Below are positions 10,877 to 19,413 of a stretch of DNA of 64,000 bases, in pieces (the first letter of the stretch is position 1; the number at the start of each line of letters is the position of its first letter). Source of the stretch: Pseudomonas sp. NBRC 111124 (GTDB taxonomy: Bacteria > Pseudomonadota > Gammaproteobacteria > Pseudomonadales > Pseudomonadaceae); the NCBI RefSeq assembly GCF_001320245.1, contig NZ_BCBA01000005.1, forward strand, positions 102,290 through 166,289, given 5' to 3'. Position numbers and translations under genes: made by a program. The notes below the pieces were generated by a model. That model was not told the DNA's origin and made no database searches. It saw only the letters and a program-made list of their open reading frames with translations.

Positions 10877-10906
10877 ACCGGTACCGGCGGGCAGGCCGAT
10901 ACCGGT
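10877..10906 (-). terminator. Imperfect hairpin after algR
   Basis: ACCGGTA and TACCGGT arms, extended by CGGC/GCCG with one mismatch, close over GGGCAG just after the algR stop. There is no T-tract on the minus strand, so this may be a weak terminator or attenuating hairpin between algR and hemC. Confidence 0.4.
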
Positions 10907-11649
10907 TAAAGTGACTGCATCATCTTGCGCACACCCGCCACATGCCGGCGGCTGACCGTCAACGCATCACCATCGAGGCCCTTGAGGAACAGCTGAAAAT
11001 GCCCCAGCGGCGTGCGTTGCAGGCGCTCGATACGCTCACGGGCAACCAGCGCATTGCGGTGAATGCGCACGAAGCGCTCGCCGAATTCGTCCTCCAGTGC
11101 CTTGAGCGGCTCGTCGAGCAGCACCTCCCCGGCTTCGTGACGCAACGTCACGTACTTGTGGTCGGCGATGAAATAGATCACCTGAGGCAATGGAATCAGC
11201 TCGATCCCTTTGCGCGTGCGCGCACTGATATGGCTGCGCGGGCCGCCGCCCTCGCTGCCCGGCCGGGTCAGCGCCGCCAGCTGGGCACGGTTGGGCTTCT
11301 CGGCCTTGCGCAAGGCATCGCGCAGGGCCTGAGGCTGAATCGGCTTGGTCACATGGCTGAGGGTGCTGTCCTTGAATGCCTCGGCACCGTATTCATCATC
11401 ACCGGTACAGAACACCACAGACGGTGGCGCCTCGCGCTCGCACAGGCGAGCGGCGACCTGCAGGCCATCCAGGCCTGGCATGCCGATGTCCAGCAGGACC
11501 ACATCGGGCCTGAGGCTTTCGATCAGTGCCAAGGCCTCCTCGCCGTTGGTGGCGCTGGGCTCCAGCACGGTGTACCCCTCCAATTCAGCGATCAGCCGTG
11601 TCAGGCGTTCACGGGCTTGGGGTTCGTCATCAACGATCAGGACATTCAT
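10906..11649 (-). CDS. algR: AlgR, LytTR-type response regulator
   Basis: A 247-residue regulator. Residues 1-115 are a receiver domain (M-N-V-L-I-V-D-D-E-P, phosphoacceptor Asp in V-V-L-L-D-I-G-M-P-G, Lys in V-T-K-P). Residues 140-245 are a LytTR DNA-binding domain (V-R-I-H-R-N-A-L-V-A and L-T-V-S-R-R-H-V-A). This matches AlgR, the regulator of alginate, type IV pili and related genes in Pseudomonas. In P. aeruginosa the sensor gene algZ/fimS lies immediately upstream. Here argH is the next gene and no histidine kinase is present in the gap, so the phosphodonor must be encoded elsewhere or be absent. Confidence 0.94.
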   Translation of the reverse strand: MNVLIVDDEPQARERLTRLIAELEGYTVLEPSATNGEEALALIESLRPDVVLLDIGMPGLDGLQVAARLCEREAPPSVVFCTGDDEYGAEAFKDSTLSHVTKPIQPQALRDALRKAEKPNRAQLAALTRPGSEGGGPRSHISARTRKGIELIPLPQVIYFIADHKYVTLRHEAGEVLLDEPLKALEDEFGERFVRIHRNALVARERIERLQRTPLGHFQLFLKGLDGDALTVSRRHVAGVRKMMQSL

Positions 11650-11958
11650 AATTGCTCTGGATTCCTGAGTGAGTCTCGCACAGGTATAGCGTAGACAAGA
11701 GCAGGTCGAGCGACACTGCGGTCACGCTCTAGACCGATACGAAGGCCAAAGATTCACTGAGCCGGCAGAATCACTGCCAGTCCTCTGTCCAACTGTAGAC
11801 GCTCCATGGAACACTGCCGTTCAATCGTTAAATATCGTTCAGGCCTGCCTTTATGGGGGTTTTCCACAGCTTTCTGTCGACCGACGCCCTGCGGCAGTCG
11901 GCCCAACCCTGCTATTATCGGCGCCACTTTTTCGTTCACGCCTGCAATGAGTGAATCC
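11650..11958. other. Gap between divergent algR and argH
   Basis: About 309 bases with no convincing gene. It holds the promoters of algR and argH, A/T-rich stretches around 11,825-11,840, and a small GTCGG-type inverted repeat near 11,880-11,900. A TATTAT box at about 11,912-11,917 could be a -10 element for argH, but no matching -35 was found. No remnant of algZ was recognised. Confidence 0.5.
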
Positions 11959-13353
11959 ATGAGCACCGACAAGACCAATCAGTCCTGGGGCGGCCGCTTC
12001 AGTGAGCCCGTCGACGCCTTCGTCGCCCGTTTCACCGCCTCGGTCGACTTCGACAAGCGCCTGTACCGCCACGACATCATGGGTTCGATCGCCCACGCCA
12101 CCATGCTGGCGCAGGTTGGCGTACTCAGCGATGCCGAGCGCGACACCATCATCGATGGCCTGAAAACCATCCAGGGCGAAATCGAGGCTGGCAGCTTCGA
12201 CTGGCGCGTCGACCTCGAAGACGTGCACATGAACATCGAAGCGCGCCTGACCGACCGCATCGGCATCACCGGCAAGAAGCTGCACACCGGCCGTAGCCGC
12301 AACGATCAGGTAGCCACCGACATCCGCCTGTGGCTGCGAGACGAGATCGACCTGATCCTGGCCGAGATCACCCGCCTGCAGCAGGGCCTGCTGGAACAGG
12401 CCGAGCGTGAAGCCGAAACCATCATGCCCGGCTTCACCCACCTGCAGACCGCCCAGCCAGTCACCTTCGGCCACCACTTGCTGGCCTGGTTCGAAATGCT
12501 CAGCCGCGACTACGAGCGCCTGGTCGACTGCCGCAAACGCGCCAACCGCATGCCTTTGGGCAGCGCCGCTCTAGCGGGCACCACCTACCCGATCGACCGT
12601 GAGCTGACCTGCAAGCTGCTGGGCTTCGAAGCCGTAGCTGGCAACTCGCTGGACGGCGTCTCGGACCGCGACTTCGCCATCGAATTCTGCGCTGCTGCCA
12701 GCGTGGCGATGATGCACCTGTCGCGCTTCTCCGAAGAGCTGGTGCTATGGACCAGCGCCCAATTCCAGTTCATCGACCTGCCTGATCGCTTCTGCACTGG
12801 CAGCTCGATCATGCCGCAGAAAAAGAACCCGGACGTGCCGGAGCTGGTGCGTGGCAAGAGCGGCCGTGTGTTCGGCGCCCTGACCGGCCTGCTGACCCTG
12901 ATGAAAGGCCAGCCGCTGGCCTACAACAAGGACAACCAGGAAGACAAAGAGCCGCTGTTCGACGCCGCCGACACCCTGCGCGACTCGCTGCGCGCCTTTG
13001 CCGACATGATCCCGGCAATCAAGCCCAAGCACGCCATCATGCGCGAAGCAGCCCTGCGCGGTTTCTCCACCGCTACCGACCTGGCTGACTACCTAGTGCG
13101 CCGCGGCCTGCCGTTCCGTGATTGCCACGAGATTGTCGGCCATGCCGTGAAGTACGGCGTCGATACCGGCAAGGACCTGGCCGAGATGAGCCTGGACGAG
13201 CTGCGCCAGTTCAGCGATCAGATCGAGCAGGACGTGTTTGCCGTGCTCACTCTGGAAGGCTCGGTGAATGCCCGTAACCACATCGGTGGTACCGCGCCTG
13301 CGCAGGTACGTGCTGCCGTCGTGCGCGGCAAGGCCCTGCTGGCTTCGCGTTAA
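11959..13353 (+). CDS. argH: Argininosuccinate lyase
   Basis: A 464-residue enzyme that splits argininosuccinate into arginine and fumarate, the last step of arginine synthesis. It starts [17 protein letters not shown] and contains the fumarase/aspartase superfamily signature [22 protein letters not shown] and [11 protein letters not shown] are also present. The ATG at 11959 gives the usual family length and start; an ATG at 11947 adds four residues. It is divergent from algR, the order found in other pseudomonads apart from the missing algZ. Confidence 0.96.
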   Translation: MSTDKTNQSWGGRFSEPVDAFVARFTASVDFDKRLYRHDIMGSIAHATMLAQVGVLSDAERDTIIDGLKTIQGEIEAGSFDWRVDLEDVHMNIEARLTDRIGITGKKLHTGRSRNDQVATDIRLWLRDEIDLILAEITRLQQGLLEQAEREAETIMPGFTHLQTAQPVTFGHHLLAWFEMLSRDYERLVDCRKRANRMPLGSAALAGTTYPIDRELTCKLLGFEAVAGNSLDGVSDRDFAIEFCAAASVAMMHLSRFSEELVLWTSAQFQFIDLPDRFCTGSSIMPQKKNPDVPELVRGKSGRVFGALTGLLTLMKGQPLAYNKDNQEDKEPLFDAADTLRDSLRAFADMIPAIKPKHAIMREAALRGFSTATDLADYLVRRGLPFRDCHEIVGHAVKYGVDTGKDLAEMSLDELRQFSDQIEQDVFAVLTLEGSVNARNHIGGTAPAQVRAAVVRGKALLASR

Positions 13354-13360
13354 GTAGCGT

Positions 13361-13383
13361 CTGGGGCTGCACTGCAGCCCCAG
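13361..13383. terminator. Hairpin between convergent argH and GST genes
   Basis: A nine-base stem CTGGGGCTG/CAGCCCCAG with a five-base loop lies in the 33-base gap between the two stop codons. The T-tracts are weak, so it is a probable bidirectional terminator. Confidence 0.55.
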
Positions 13384-13386
13384 CCT

Positions 13387-14049
13387 TCAACGTTTACCGC
13401 TGCGAATCATCTCCATGAAGGCCGGCATCGAAGCCTCCTTGTCTGCCACGATCCGCGCCATGTGCGGGTTCTCGCCCATCCGTTGCAGCAACGCCTTCGC
13501 CTGCGGGAAGTCCGCCAGGAAGTCGATGCCCAGCACTTTCTTGCCGACCGCGTACGCCAGGTCCACCGAGAAGCAGAACATCAGGTCCGCCACTGTCAGC
13601 TGCTCACCCGCCACATAAGGCGCGAAACGGCCGTTGCGCTTGAGCGTGGCAAACCCTGCCAGCAAGTCGGTACGTGCACGCTCTTTGATCAGGGGTTCCA
13701 CCGCCATGCCGAAGAACGACTCGGCGTAGCAGGTACGCGCCGGCAGCTCGATGTACAGTTCGATTTCCTTCAGCAGCTCGCGCACTTTGGCCTGGCCGAA
13801 CGGGTCGCTTGGCAGCAGCGCCTTGCCGGCTTGGGTCTGCTCGATATAGTCGAGGATGACGCTGGTCTCGCTGAGAAATCCGTGTTCGGTTTCCAGCACC
13901 GGCACCTTGCCGCGCGGGCTGACTTCCAGCGCCTGCGGCGCCTGCCCGCCGTAGAAGGTGACTTCCTCGAAAGGCAGGCCTTTCTCCAGCAGGGCCAGCT
14001 TGACCATGTTGTAGTAGTTGCTAACCGAGAATCCGTGAAGCTTGAGCAT
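13387..14049 (-). CDS. Glutathione S-transferase family protein
   Basis: A 220-residue protein with the two-domain GST layout. Residues 1-75 are thioredoxin-like (M-L-K-L-H-G-F-S-V-S-N-Y-Y-N-M-V-K-L-A-L), with the cis-Pro in G-K-V-P-V-L-E-T and the glutathione-binding E-T-S. Residues 90-215 form the all-helical domain (L-T-V-A-D-L-M-F-C-F-S-V-D). The start is the ATG at 14047-14049; a longer open frame upstream has no support. It is a single gene, convergent with argH. Substrate is unknown. GSTs of this kind detoxify electrophiles or act as peroxidases, which is inference here. Confidence 0.9.
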   Translation of the reverse strand: MLKLHGFSVSNYYNMVKLALLEKGLPFEEVTFYGGQAPQALEVSPRGKVPVLETEHGFLSETSVILDYIEQTQAGKALLPSDPFGQAKVRELLKEIELYIELPARTCYAESFFGMAVEPLIKERARTDLLAGFATLKRNGRFAPYVAGEQLTVADLMFCFSVDLAYAVGKKVLGIDFLADFPQAKALLQRMGENPHMARIVADKEASMPAFMEMIRSGKR

Positions 14050-14196
14050 CGAGTTACAGCCTCCAGGCCGTGTGGGGATGGCTCGGCTGTTATAGACCGT
14101 ACGCCGGCCCCTGACCAGCGTCATGCACCCGGTCGATGACCGGGCATTGCCAGCGCGGGCATGGCAAACTGTGCGTCCCACCACAGGAGTACCGCC

Positions 14197-14496
14197 ATGA
14201 GCGAGCACGACGAAACCGGCAATGACGACGAAGCCTTCGCCGAGGCGACACTGACCGAGGCCATCGAAAACCAGATCGAAAGCGGCGAGCCGGCAGCGGC
14301 CAAGGCCACCTTCAACAAGCTGACCCTGGTCGGCTACGAGCGCGACGACATTCTCAACCTCATGGCTCACGTGCTGGCATTCGAAATCGACAACATGCTT
14401 CAGGAAGACCGCCCGTTCGACGGCCAGTGGTACGAGACAGCCCTGCGCGCCCTGCCCGAGCTGCCGCCTGAGATGGATCAAGGCGACGACGAATAA
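14197..14496 (+). CDS. Small acidic conserved Pseudomonas protein
   Basis: A 99-residue acidic protein beginning M-S-E-H-D-E-T-G-N-D-D-E-A-F-A. An Asp/Glu-rich first 35 residues is followed by a helical region (N-K-L-T-L-V-G-Y-E-R-D-D-I-L-N-L-M-A-H-V-L-A-F-E written in order) and a short acidic tail. CAGGAG lies nine bases before the ATG. I recognise it as a conserved hypothetical of pseudomonads located near argH, with no known function. No signal peptide or membrane segment is visible. It is followed 70 bases later by another small gene on the same strand. Confidence 0.8.
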   Translation: MSEHDETGNDDEAFAEATLTEAIENQIESGEPAAAKATFNKLTLVGYERDDILNLMAHVLAFEIDNMLQEDRPFDGQWYETALRALPELPPEMDQGDDE

Positions 14497-14565
14497 CCCG
14501 ACTACACTCCAGGATCAGGCATCGCTGGCGGTGCCGCCATCCTCGTCTGGAAGTCAGGAGTTGCC

Positions 14566-14811
14566 ATGTCCTTTACCCCCGAACTGATCGCCGAACTGGA
14601 AGTACTCGCCCTGTTCAACCTGGACAGCAGCCAGGAAGGGATCAAGATTCACGCCAACGCCTCCCCTGCCCTGGTTGCTGCGGCCAAGCGCCTGCACGAC
14701 AAGCAACTGACCGATCAGCCCGATGGTGGTTACCTGACCAGCCTGGGGCATGATGCGGTAGAAAGCGTGCAACTGCTGCTCAATGTCCTCAAAGCCCCAC
14801 AGCCCGCCTGA
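14566..14811 (+). CDS. TIGR02647 family small protein
   Basis: An 81-residue protein starting M-S-F-T-P-E-L-I-A-E-L-E-V-L-A-L-F-N-L. The pattern L-A-L-F-N-L-D-S-S-Q-E-G-I-K-I-H and the following helices (V-A-A-A-K-R-L-H-D-K; L-G-H-D-A-V-E-S) match TIGR02647, a family annotated as putative DNA-binding. AGGAG lies about seven bases upstream of the ATG. The fold is probably a compact helical bundle. DNA binding is a database-style inference that I cannot verify from the sequence. Confidence 0.82.
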   Translation: MSFTPELIAELEVLALFNLDSSQEGIKIHANASPALVAAAKRLHDKQLTDQPDGGYLTSLGHDAVESVQLLLNVLKAPQPA

Positions 14812-14821
14812 GCCTGCACCG

Positions 14822-14915
14822 GCCATGTGGGAGCGGGTTTACCCGCGAGGCAAGCACCGCGGTGCATGGCAAGGGCTACGCCCTTGTTCGCGAGTAAACT
14901 CGCTCCTACACAGGC
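14822..14915. repeat. Pair of inverted REP units
   Basis: A GGGAGCGGGTTTACCCGCGA unit and, about 40 bases on, its inverted counterpart TCGCGAGTAAACTCGCTCC form a REP doublet between TIGR02647 and cyaA. It could fold into a long hairpin in the mRNA. Confidence 0.8.
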
Positions 14916-15022
14916 CGCGCCGAAATGCGATAGAAAAATGGCGCCAATAATCCATATTCCGCTTATCCGACTGCCCCACTCAGGCTAAACTCCCCCAGCT
15001 CCCCTGCCCCCCTGAGTGCGCA

Positions 15023-17887
15023 ATGAACCACCCCCACGAAATCCGCCCAGACCTGGACGAAGGCATCGATCGCAAGGTGCTGGCGACATTGCGTGCGCGC
15101 TTCCTGCACATCAACCAGTGCCGGCTCGAACGCGCGATGGAGGGCCTGTCGAGCCGCCAGCAGCTGGTCCTGACCCTGCTGCCGCTGCTGTTCCACGTCA
15201 ACCATCCGCTGCTGCCCGGTTACGTTTCCGGCGCCACGCCGGCCGGGGTCGCGGGGTTCGAACCGGATGCCGACCAGGTCGCCGATGCCCAGCGCCTGGC
15301 TCGCTCGTTTGCCTACAAGGCACGCCACGGCAACCCGCCACGCCCGATCCACGGCCTGTTCCTGATGGGCAGCCTCGGCTCGCTGGCCCAAGCTGAACAG
15401 AGCGACATGGACCTGTGGGTGTGCCATGCCCCTGGCCTGGCCGAAGCCGAGCGCGAAGAGCTGCGGCGCAAATGTCAGTTGCTGGAAGCCTGGGCCGCCA
15501 GCCAGGGCGCCGAGGCACACTTCTTCCTGATCGACCCGCAAAGCTTCGCCCTGGGCCGGCGTGACAGCCAGCTCAGTTCCGATGATTGCGGCACTACCCA
15601 GCATTTCTTGCTGCTCGATGAGTTCTACCGCACCGCCATCTGGCTCGCCGGGCGCACGCCGCTGTGGTGGCTGGTGCCGGTCTATGAAGAGCACAACTAC
15701 AACGCCTATACCCAGACCCTGCTGTCCAAGCGCTTCATTCGCAACCAGGACGCCCTCGACCTTGGCAACCTTGCGCATATCCCGCCCGGCGAGTACGTCG
15801 GCGCCGGCCTGTGGCAACTGTTCAAGGGCATCGATTCGCCCTACAAGTCACTGCTCAAGCTGTTGCTGACCGAGGTCTATGCCAGCGAGCACCCGACCGT
15901 GCGTTGCCTGAGCCTGGACTACAAGCAGGCGGTGTTCGCCAACCACCTCGACCTTGACGAGCTCGACCCCTATGTCATGGTGTACCGGCGCATCGAGCGC
16001 TACCTGCAGCAACGCGGCGAAACCGAACGGCTGGAACTGGTGCGACGCAGCCTGTACTTGAAGGTCAACAAGAAGCTGAGCGGGCTGGACCGTACCCGCA
16101 GCAACGGCTGGCAGCGCCAACTCTTGCAGCGCCTGGCCGATGAGTGGGGCTGGGACGAGCGCCAGCTGGCCATGCTCGACAGCCGCAGCCAGTGGAAGGT
16201 GCGCCAGGTTGCCGTCGAACGCCGGGTGCTGGTGGCGGAACTCAACCATAGCTATCGCTTTCTCGCCCAGTTCGCGCAAAACCAGGGCGCCAGCAGCCGC
16301 GCCGACCAGCGTGACCTGAATGTCCTGGGCCGGCGCCTGTACGCTGCCTTCGAACGCCGCGCCGGCAAGATTGAGGTGATCAACCCGGGCATTGCCCCGG
16401 ACATCGCCGAAGACACCTTGACGCTGGTCCAATCGCCGAATCGCAAGGAACCTGGCAGCCATCATTGGGGCCTGTACAACGGCAACCTGGGGGTGCACGA
16501 ATGGGAGCATTTCAGCCCGATCAAGCGCTGCCGTGAGTTGCTCGAGCTGCTGACCTGGGCCCACCGCAACGGTGTCATCGACAGCGCCACGCGCCTGGCC
16601 CTGCACCCGGGCGACAGCGACCTCAGCGAATTCGAGCTGTTCAACTTGCTGGGCAGCTTGCAGCAGAGCATCCCGCTGCCGCTGGCCAGCGTCAGCGAAG
16701 CGCACCTGCTGCAACCGAGCGTGGCTGACGAGATTCTGCTGCTGGTCAATGTCGGTGTCGACCCGCTGCGCCATCACCGCGACCTGAACATCATGATGAC
16801 CACCGAGCGCACCGACTCGTTGAGCTATGCCGGCGTACGCGAAAACCTGGTGCTGACCATCGACCAGGTCACCCTCAACAGCTGGAACGAAGTGCTGGTG
16901 CAGCGCTACGACGGTGAGCACGCACTGCTGCGCTGCCTGCGTGACTTCCTCAACAGCCTCGGCCAGCGCAGCCACCGCCCGCAGGTCCGGGTGCGCTGCT
17001 TCTGCCACAACCGCGCCCAGGCCATCAGCCAGCGGGTCGAGGAAATCTTCGACACTGCACAACTGCTGCTCGACCAGGGCCTGAACCACCGCTACCTGCT
17101 GCAGGTGGCGCAGTACACCCATGTACTGGAACTGCTGCCCGGCCAGGTCAGCCTGGCGACCCTGGCCGATCATGACGCCGTGCTCGATCATCTGGGCGAA
17201 GCGCGCAGCCGCTACAGCCCGTTGCACCTGGATGGCAATGCACTGCAGGACTACGACCTGCCCCTGGTTCTGGAACAAGGCCGGCGCAATTGCATCCAGG
17301 TGTTCTACCGACTGCTCGACGGCTGGGCCGACCTGTACGTGCTGGATGAGTACAACGCCCTGTGGCAGCAGCGCCTGCCATTATTTGACGAAAGCCATCT
17401 GCTGCTGCCGTTGCAGCGTTTTCTGCGTTCGGTGGTGGTGCGCCACGATGCCCGTCTGCCGCTCGAGCATCTGCAGCAGGCTGCACTGGCTATCCACTAT
17501 GCCCAGCTACTGCCCTCCGGCCCGGGCAAGGCGCGCAGCATCGAGCCCCGCTGGGCGCCCAGTGCTGGCGTCGACCAACCTTACTATGAGGTTCAGGCCA
17601 TTCTGCAGGGCGGTACGGGGGATGATGTACATGTGACGCTGTACTGCGACCAGCAGGAGTTTTCCGAGCTGGAGCATGGCGATCAACTGTATGAGGTGGT
17701 CGCCCGGCAGATCCTTGGCCAGCGACGTAGCGAGGGGCACTACCGCTGCTATATCACCGACCTGGACCTGTCAGAGCTGCTCGAAGATGAACAGGGTTCG
17801 ACCAGCCTGTATTTGCGCTACAAGGGCGAACTGGAGCAGGCTTTGAACGATGGCTTGGTGCGACTGCAGGCAATCCTGGAGCCTTGA
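15023..17887 (+). CDS. cyaA: Class I adenylate cyclase
   Basis: A 954-residue cytoplasmic enzyme making cyclic AMP from ATP. The N-terminal half is the class I catalytic domain. It shows G-S-L-G-S-L-A-Q-A-E-Q-S-D-M-D-L-W-V-C-H at about residues 117-136, which has the G-S..S-D-x-D nucleotidyl-transferase pattern. Q-H-F-L-L-L-D-E-F-Y-R-T-A-I and G-E-Y-V-G-A-G-L-W-Q-L-F-K-G-I-D-S-P-Y-K-S follow. The C-terminal half (from about 520) is the regulatory region. Length is slightly above the enterobacterial enzyme (about 850). It is a single gene, convergent with rnk. In pseudomonads this enzyme works with Vfr/Crp-type regulators; regulation here is not visible. Confidence 0.94.
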   Translation: MNHPHEIRPDLDEGIDRKVLATLRARFLHINQCRLERAMEGLSSRQQLVLTLLPLLFHVNHPLLPGYVSGATPAGVAGFEPDADQVADAQRLARSFAYKARHGNPPRPIHGLFLMGSLGSLAQAEQSDMDLWVCHAPGLAEAEREELRRKCQLLEAWAASQGAEAHFFLIDPQSFALGRRDSQLSSDDCGTTQHFLLLDEFYRTAIWLAGRTPLWWLVPVYEEHNYNAYTQTLLSKRFIRNQDALDLGNLAHIPPGEYVGAGLWQLFKGIDSPYKSLLKLLLTEVYASEHPTVRCLSLDYKQAVFANHLDLDELDPYVMVYRRIERYLQQRGETERLELVRRSLYLKVNKKLSGLDRTRSNGWQRQLLQRLADEWGWDERQLAMLDSRSQWKVRQVAVERRVLVAELNHSYRFLAQFAQNQGASSRADQRDLNVLGRRLYAAFERRAGKIEVINPGIAPDIAEDTLTLVQSPNRKEPGSHHWGLYNGNLGVHEWEHFSPIKRCRELLELLTWAHRNGVIDSATRLALHPGDSDLSEFELFNLLGSLQQSIPLPLASVSEAHLLQPSVADEILLLVNVGVDPLRHHRDLNIMMTTERTDSLSYAGVRENLVLTIDQVTLNSWNEVLVQRYDGEHALLRCLRDFLNSLGQRSHRPQVRVRCFCHNRAQAISQRVEEIFDTAQLLLDQGLNHRYLLQVAQYTHVLELLPGQVSLATLADHDAVLDHLGEARSRYSPLHLDGNALQDYDLPLVLEQGRRNCIQVFYRLLDGWADLYVLDEYNALWQQRLPLFDESHLLLPLQRFLRSVVVRHDARLPLEHLQQAALAIHYAQLLPSGPGKARSIEPRWAPSAGVDQPYYEVQAILQGGTGDDVHVTLYCDQQEFSELEHGDQLYEVVARQILGQRRSEGHYRCYITDLDLSELLEDEQGSTSLYLRYKGELEQALNDGLVRLQAILEP

Positions 17888-17891
17888 ACCA

Positions 17892-18302
17892 TCAGAGGTC
17901 GAAGTCGCCAGCGGCTTCCGGTTGGTATTCGACTTCCAGCAGCTTCAGTTTCAAGGTCTTTCCCCCTGGCGCCGGCCAGTCGATCTGCTCACCCACCGAC
18001 AAGCCCAGCAGCGCACAGCCGATCGGCGCGAGGATAGAAACCTTGCCTTCACCCCCCGCATCCTTCGGGTACACCAGGGTCAGGTGGTAGTCCTTGCCAC
18101 TGGCTTCCTCACGGCAATGCACGCGCGAGTTCATGGTCACCACACCGGCGGGCACTTCGTCATGCCCGACCACCTGACCGGCACGGTCCAGCTCCTCCTG
18201 CAAGGCGAGCACACCCGGCGTACTTTCGTCGAGGCTGTCGATCAGGCGCTCGAGACGCTGTACGTCCAATCGAGTGAGGGTGAGGGAAGGCTTGGTGCTC
18301 AT
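17892..18302 (-). CDS. rnk: Rnk, nucleoside diphosphate kinase regulator (GreA/GreB-like)
   Basis: A 136-residue protein starting M-S-T-K-P-S-L-T-L-T-R-L-D-V. It has a short N-terminal coiled coil (R-L-E-R-L-I-D-S-L) and a C-terminal GreA/GreB-type FKBP-like domain (I-L-A-P-I-G-C-A-L-L-G-L-S-V-G-E-Q-I-D-W). This is the Rnk family, which binds RNA polymerase near the secondary channel and was named for affecting nucleoside diphosphate kinase levels. Its stop lies five bases from the cyaA stop (convergent). It reads away from the terminator at 18,354, so it has its own promoter just upstream. Confidence 0.92.
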   Translation of the reverse strand: MSTKPSLTLTRLDVQRLERLIDSLDESTPGVLALQEELDRAGQVVGHDEVPAGVVTMNSRVHCREEASGKDYHLTLVYPKDAGGEGKVSILAPIGCALLGLSVGEQIDWPAPGGKTLKLKLLEVEYQPEAAGDFDL

Positions 18303-18353
18303 GATCCAGTCAGACTCCTTTGAACAGGCGGTTTCCTGCAGGCAGATAAAGCA

Positions 18354-18382
18354 AAACCCCGCCCAAGGGCGGGGTTTGTGAA
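18354..18382 (-). terminator. Terminator of the cyaY-DUF1289 transcript
   Basis: An 11-bp stem AAACCCCGCCC/GGGCGGGGTTT has a two-base gap that opens to a normal loop. On the minus strand it ends in TTTTGC. It lies just after the DUF1289 gene and before rnk. Confidence 0.88.
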
Positions 18383-18434
18383 TGCTTTTGCGTCACCGAC
18401 GCACAACCCGACACTACCACAGCCGGGTAAATAC

Positions 18435-18647
18435 TCAAGCCCGCGCGCGCAGGGCCTCGGCTTCGCGGCAGATCTGCCGGCGCCGTTCGTCGTCGGCCGA
18501 GCGCCATTCACGGATGTGCTCGACATGCCGGTGGCAGCCGGTGCACACCCGCTGTTCATCCAGCCGGCAGACGCTGATGCAAGGCGAAGGCACGGCCGGG
18601 CTGACGTTGCTGTACAGCGGCTTGGGCGGCCGCACCTGGCTGGTCAT
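18435..18647 (-). CDS. DUF1289 domain-containing small protein
   Basis: A 70-residue protein with the four-cysteine motif of DUF1289: P-C-I-S-V-C-R-L-D-E, then V-C-T-G-C-H-R. A short helix containing R-E-W follows. Spacing (C-x3-C, then C-x2-C) suggests metal or iron-sulfur binding. Its ATG lies one base past the cyaY stop, so the two genes are one transcript and probably translationally linked, which fits a connection to iron-sulfur handling. The function is not established; the metal-binding role is inferred from cysteines and context. Confidence 0.85.
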   Translation of the reverse strand: MTSQVRPPKPLYSNVSPAVPSPCISVCRLDEQRVCTGCHRHVEHIREWRSADDERRRQICREAEALRARA

Positions 18648-18648
18648 G

Positions 18649-18981
18649 TCAGATCTCGTCGAAGTCCAGCTTCTCGCCGGCCCGCTCCCAGACGATGCGC
18701 TCGAGCATCTCATTGAGCAGCTCTTCGCTTTTCTCGCACACCCACTTGCCACTCTCTTCGTCGTAGTCGAAGTGGAAGCCACCGGAACGGTCGGCCAGCC
18801 ACAGCTGACGCAGCGGCTCCTGGCGGCTGAAAATCAGCTGGGCGCCGCCTTCGAACTTGACGGTCAGCACACCCCCGGAGTTTTCCATGTCCAGGTCCAA
18901 GCCGCTCTCGTCGAACAGGTCTTCCAGGGCCTGTTGGGTCGCGTCGACCAGATCATGGAAACGCGCTTCGCTCAAACTCAT
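18649..18981 (-). CDS. cyaY: CyaY, bacterial frataxin
   Basis: A 110-residue acidic protein starting M-S-L-S-E-A-R-F-H-D-L-V-D-A. It has the frataxin acidic ridge (D-L-F-D-E-S-G-L-D-L-D-M-E) and the strand motifs V-L-T-V-K-F, L-I-F-S-R-Q-E-P-L-R-Q-L-W-L-A and G-F-H-F-D-Y-D. Frataxins bind iron and modulate the IscS-IscU iron-sulfur assembly complex. Length matches E. coli CyaY (106). Start is at the family Met; the longer open frame is spurious. It is divergent from lppL-lysA-dapF, as in other pseudomonads. Confidence 0.95.
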   Translation of the reverse strand: MSLSEARFHDLVDATQQALEDLFDESGLDLDMENSGGVLTVKFEGGAQLIFSRQEPLRQLWLADRSGGFHFDYDEESGKWVCEKSEELLNEMLERIVWERAGEKLDFDEI

Positions 18982-19200
18982 TGCAGGAACCTCGAAATTG
19001 GCTGCTTTACGGGCAAGCCGGGCAAGATACGGGCGCCGGGCCATGAATGCAAAGGTTTAGCCGCACTCGGCACTGGCTCGATTACCCGTGGCGATAGCCC
19101 CAAAGCATAGCCCGCCCGACGGACCGGCTCTTGCATAGGCAATCCGCCGGTCGCTCGGTATACTCGGGCGCAATACTGCATATTTCAAAGGATTTCACCC

Positions 19201-19404
19201 ATGAAGCGCCTGATTTCCTCGCTCGCGGCGCTGGTCGCCGTTGCCTGCCTCGTTTCGGCCTGCGGTCAGAAGGGCCCCCTGTACCTGCCAGAAGACGGCA
19301 AGGACGGCAAAGGTCCGAAAAAGACGCACCAGCACCAGCACGCGCCTGCGGTCCAGCCGCAAGAAGAGCAGCCAATCCAGCCCGAGCAGACGCCAGAGCA
19401 GTAA
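19201..19404 (+). CDS. lppL: LppL-type small lipoprotein (YifL-like)
   Basis: A 67-residue lipoprotein. It starts [15 protein letters not shown], and a lipobox L-V-S-A-C places the lipidated Cys at residue 21. G-Q-K-G-P-L-Y-L-P follows, the conserved motif of this family (PF13627/YifL). The rest is Lys-, Gln- and Pro-rich and likely unstructured. AAAGGA lies nine bases upstream. It heads the run lppL-lysA-dapF-DUF484-xerC-HAD, with lysA only nine bases downstream. It is anchored in the envelope; the function is unknown. Confidence 0.92.
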   Translation: MKRLISSLAALVAVACLVSACGQKGPLYLPEDGKDGKGPKKTHQHQHAPAVQPQEEQPIQPEQTPEQ

Positions 19405-19413
19405 GGAAATCAG

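Noticed and set aside
11806..11946. Longer N-terminus for ArgH
   Set aside because: It adds 47-51 residues not found in the family and without an SD. The ATG at 11959 gives the normal length.
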